Assembly: GCA_031257135.1 (NCBI GenBank)
Contig: JAIRPH010000027.1
Coordinates: 1 to 6,216 of the forward strand
DNA from: Spirochaetaceae bacterium
GTDB taxonomy: Bacteria > Spirochaetota > Spirochaetia > Treponematales > Breznakiellaceae
Direction of reading: 5' to 3'
Length of the DNA stretch: 6,216 nt
Shown: positions 4,937 through 6,216 of the stretch, in pieces
Layout of the letters: each line of letters begins with the position of its first letter
How positions within the stretch are numbered: position 1 is the first letter of the stretch
Notes under the pieces: model-generated
Told to the model about the DNA's origin: nothing
What the model saw: the letters and a program-made list of their open reading frames with translations, nothing else
Database searches by the model: none
Translations under genes and position numbers: made by a program

Positions 4937-6216
4937 ATGAGGAACCTTTTTTCAGTATACCCTATTCCCGCGAATGTACGCAAGCCCCAGCGGAAGGCGA
5001 TATTTTTGAGCTTCCTGATTCTGCCGATCTGGGGCGCGTTTGCCGAAGAGCCGCGGTTTTATATCGATCTGCAAGATTACCCCCTGTACCTGAAAGCCGG
5101 CTTCGACCCCGCCGATACGGCCGCGCCGAATGTGCAGGACCCGGCTTGGCGGGCGTATCCCCGGTGGAGTCACGTCCTTATCAGCAAGCTGAACCTCCCC
5201 GGCAACCCGAAACGGCGCTTCCTTTCGCCCTTCGGGAAAGCCCCCCAAGAATGGACCTTCTTCATACCCTTCAGGCTGGAAGAAAATACGCCCGAATTTC
5301 CGGGTATTTTTCTGGCGGCTATCGGAGAAAACTGGGAAATCTACCTCAACGGAACCCCGATCCGGCGGGAAATGCACCTAGACGAATCCGGCAAAATCCG
5401 GGAACGCCGCAGTCAGCGGGAAGTGTTTTTCCCTATCGACCGCCGCGCGCTGTGGCCCGGGGAAAATCTGCTGGTTTTCCGCATCGTCGGAGACCCGACA
5501 GACCAAACCGTGGGCTTTCAGTACGCCGGTCCCTATTACCTCGCGGATTATGAGTACATCGCCCGCAAAAACAGCGAAATCCTTGAGTTTGTTCTCATCG
5601 GCGTCTTTCTTTTAGTGGGGATTTACCATTTCCTGATTTTCGCGGTCCATCGCAAAAGCCGGTACAACGGCTTCTGCGGCGCGTTCGCCTTGCTCATGGG
5701 CTTGTATTACCTCACCCGAACCCGCGAGATATACCGCCTTATCCCCGATACCCTGCTGGCGGTCAAACTGGAATTCTTTTTCATTTTTCTGATTATCCCG
5801 GTCCTAGCGTTTTTTACGGGACTCCTCGGCAGAGGGCGTATTCCGGTCCCCGCCAAAATCTACGGCGGATTGTGCGCCTTCCTTGCGGGGTCCCAACTGC
5901 TGTTTCCCCATCCTTACGGAAGCGACGCCCTGTTCCTGTGGCAGATCGCCGGAATTTTCGCGATCCTTTGGATGTTCATCTACAATATTTTGTTACCCTT
6001 TGTTGAAGAAGTGAAAAAAGGGCGGGGAATCAAAGCCGCGATTTGGGATACTTATCCGGGGAATATGCTTATCGCGATGGGGGTTCTCGCGGCGAGCATT
6101 ATCGTTGACCTCGGGGACGCGCTGATTTTCCATTACTCGATAGGCTTTACCCGGTACAGTATGGTCCTCTTCGTGCTGTCCTTAGCGGTAATGCTTGCCC
6201 GGCTCTACTACGGCAA
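4937..6216 (+). CDS. 7TM-DISM type membrane receptor, N-terminal part (output domain off window)
   Basis: The frame stays open for 426 codons to the window end. Numbered from the ATG at 4937: signal peptide about 1-36 (basic RKPQRK, hydrophobic AIFLSFLILPIWG, probable cleavage after AFA); exported beta-rich domain about 37-205 with WEIYLNGTPI (133-142), resembling the carbohydrate-binding-like sensor of 7TM diverse-intracellular-signalling receptors; then seven membrane segments at about 216-237, 245-259, 274-297, 308-323, 332-356, 376-398 and 404-424, the first with YHFLIF (230-235). The window ends just after segment seven, where such proteins carry an adenylate cyclase, GGDEF, kinase or other output domain, so the signal produced is unknown. 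The start is uncertain: GTG 4931 has AAGGGG 9 bases upstream, whereas ATG 4937 is 15 bases from it; ATGs 4898 and 4853 are in frame but add residues ahead of the signal peptide. It is divergent from the chemotaxis cluster. Confidence 0.85.
   Translation, partial: MRNLFSVYPIPANVRKPQRKAIFLSFLILPIWGAFAEEPRFYIDLQDYPLYLKAGFDPADTAAPNVQDPAWRAYPRWSHVLISKLNLPGNPKRRFLSPFGKAPQEWTFFIPFRLEENTPEFPGIFLAAIGENWEIYLNGTPIRREMHLDESGKIRERRSQREVFFPIDRRALWPGENLLVFRIVGDPTDQTVGFQYAGPYYLADYEYIARKNSEILEFVLIGVFLLVGIYHFLIFAVHRKSRYNGFCGAFALLMGLYYLTRTREIYRLIPDTLLAVKLEFFFIFLIIPVLAFFTGLLGRGRIPVPAKIYGGLCAFLAGSQLLFPHPYGSDALFLWQIAGIFAILWMFIYNILLPFVEEVKKGRGIKAAIWDTYPGNMLIAMGVLAASIIVDLGDALIFHYSIGFTRYSMVLFVLSLAVMLARLYYG

Noticed and set aside
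4952..5377. Minus-strand open frame of 141 codons
   Set aside because: It is antisense to the receptor's signal peptide and extracytoplasmic domain, which have a coherent fold and signal peptide on the plus strand.
5146..5553. Plus-strand open frame of 135 codons in another frame
   Set aside because: It is a shifted reading of the receptor gene, rich in Arg and Pro, with no domain signature.

Overview
The window most likely comes from a spirochaete of the Treponema group, possibly a termite-gut or other free-living lineage. This is inference from the chemoreceptor style: a hairpin tip with SQTNLLSMNAAIEAAHAG, a tail ending in a KFKV-type sequence, and no NWETF receptor tether. The moderate GC of the coding DNA against AT-rich gaps, and the nearby 7TM-DISM receptor, also fit. 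No rRNA, tRNA, CRISPR array or transposase is visible.

Layout. The left two thirds are read leftward (minus strand), in transcription order: a CheY-like single-domain response regulator (4535 to 4113), a doubtful 56-codon ORF (4092 to 3922), a complete 611-residue methyl-accepting chemotaxis protein (MCP, 3839 to 2004), a 200-base gap holding what looks like the eroded C-terminal tail of another MCP (about 1953 to 1843), and a second MCP (start at 1802) that runs off the left edge about 22 residues short of its expected end. The same orientation and lack of a convincing terminator suggest one transcription unit for a receptor-plus-regulator chemosensory cluster. CheA, CheW, CheR and CheB are not in the window.

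The right third is read rightward: the N-terminal 426 residues of a membrane receptor with a signal peptide, an extracytoplasmic beta-rich domain and seven transmembrane segments (7TM-DISM type). Its cytoplasmic output domain is beyond the window.

Between the two divergent units lies a 401-base AT-rich control region with unusual architecture: a possible alternative-pairing leader before the response regulator, a perfect 14-bp inverted repeat around a 30-base spacer, a small dyad overlapping a weak promoter candidate, a 20-bp AT-only palindrome, and a 35-base (GA)n microsatellite immediately before the receptor. The microsatellite is the most interesting element. An ATG at its left edge is in frame with the receptor at the present repeat number. 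One added unit would bring a second upstream ATG into frame instead, and one lost unit would leave neither, so the locus looks like a candidate phase-variable switch for a signalling receptor.
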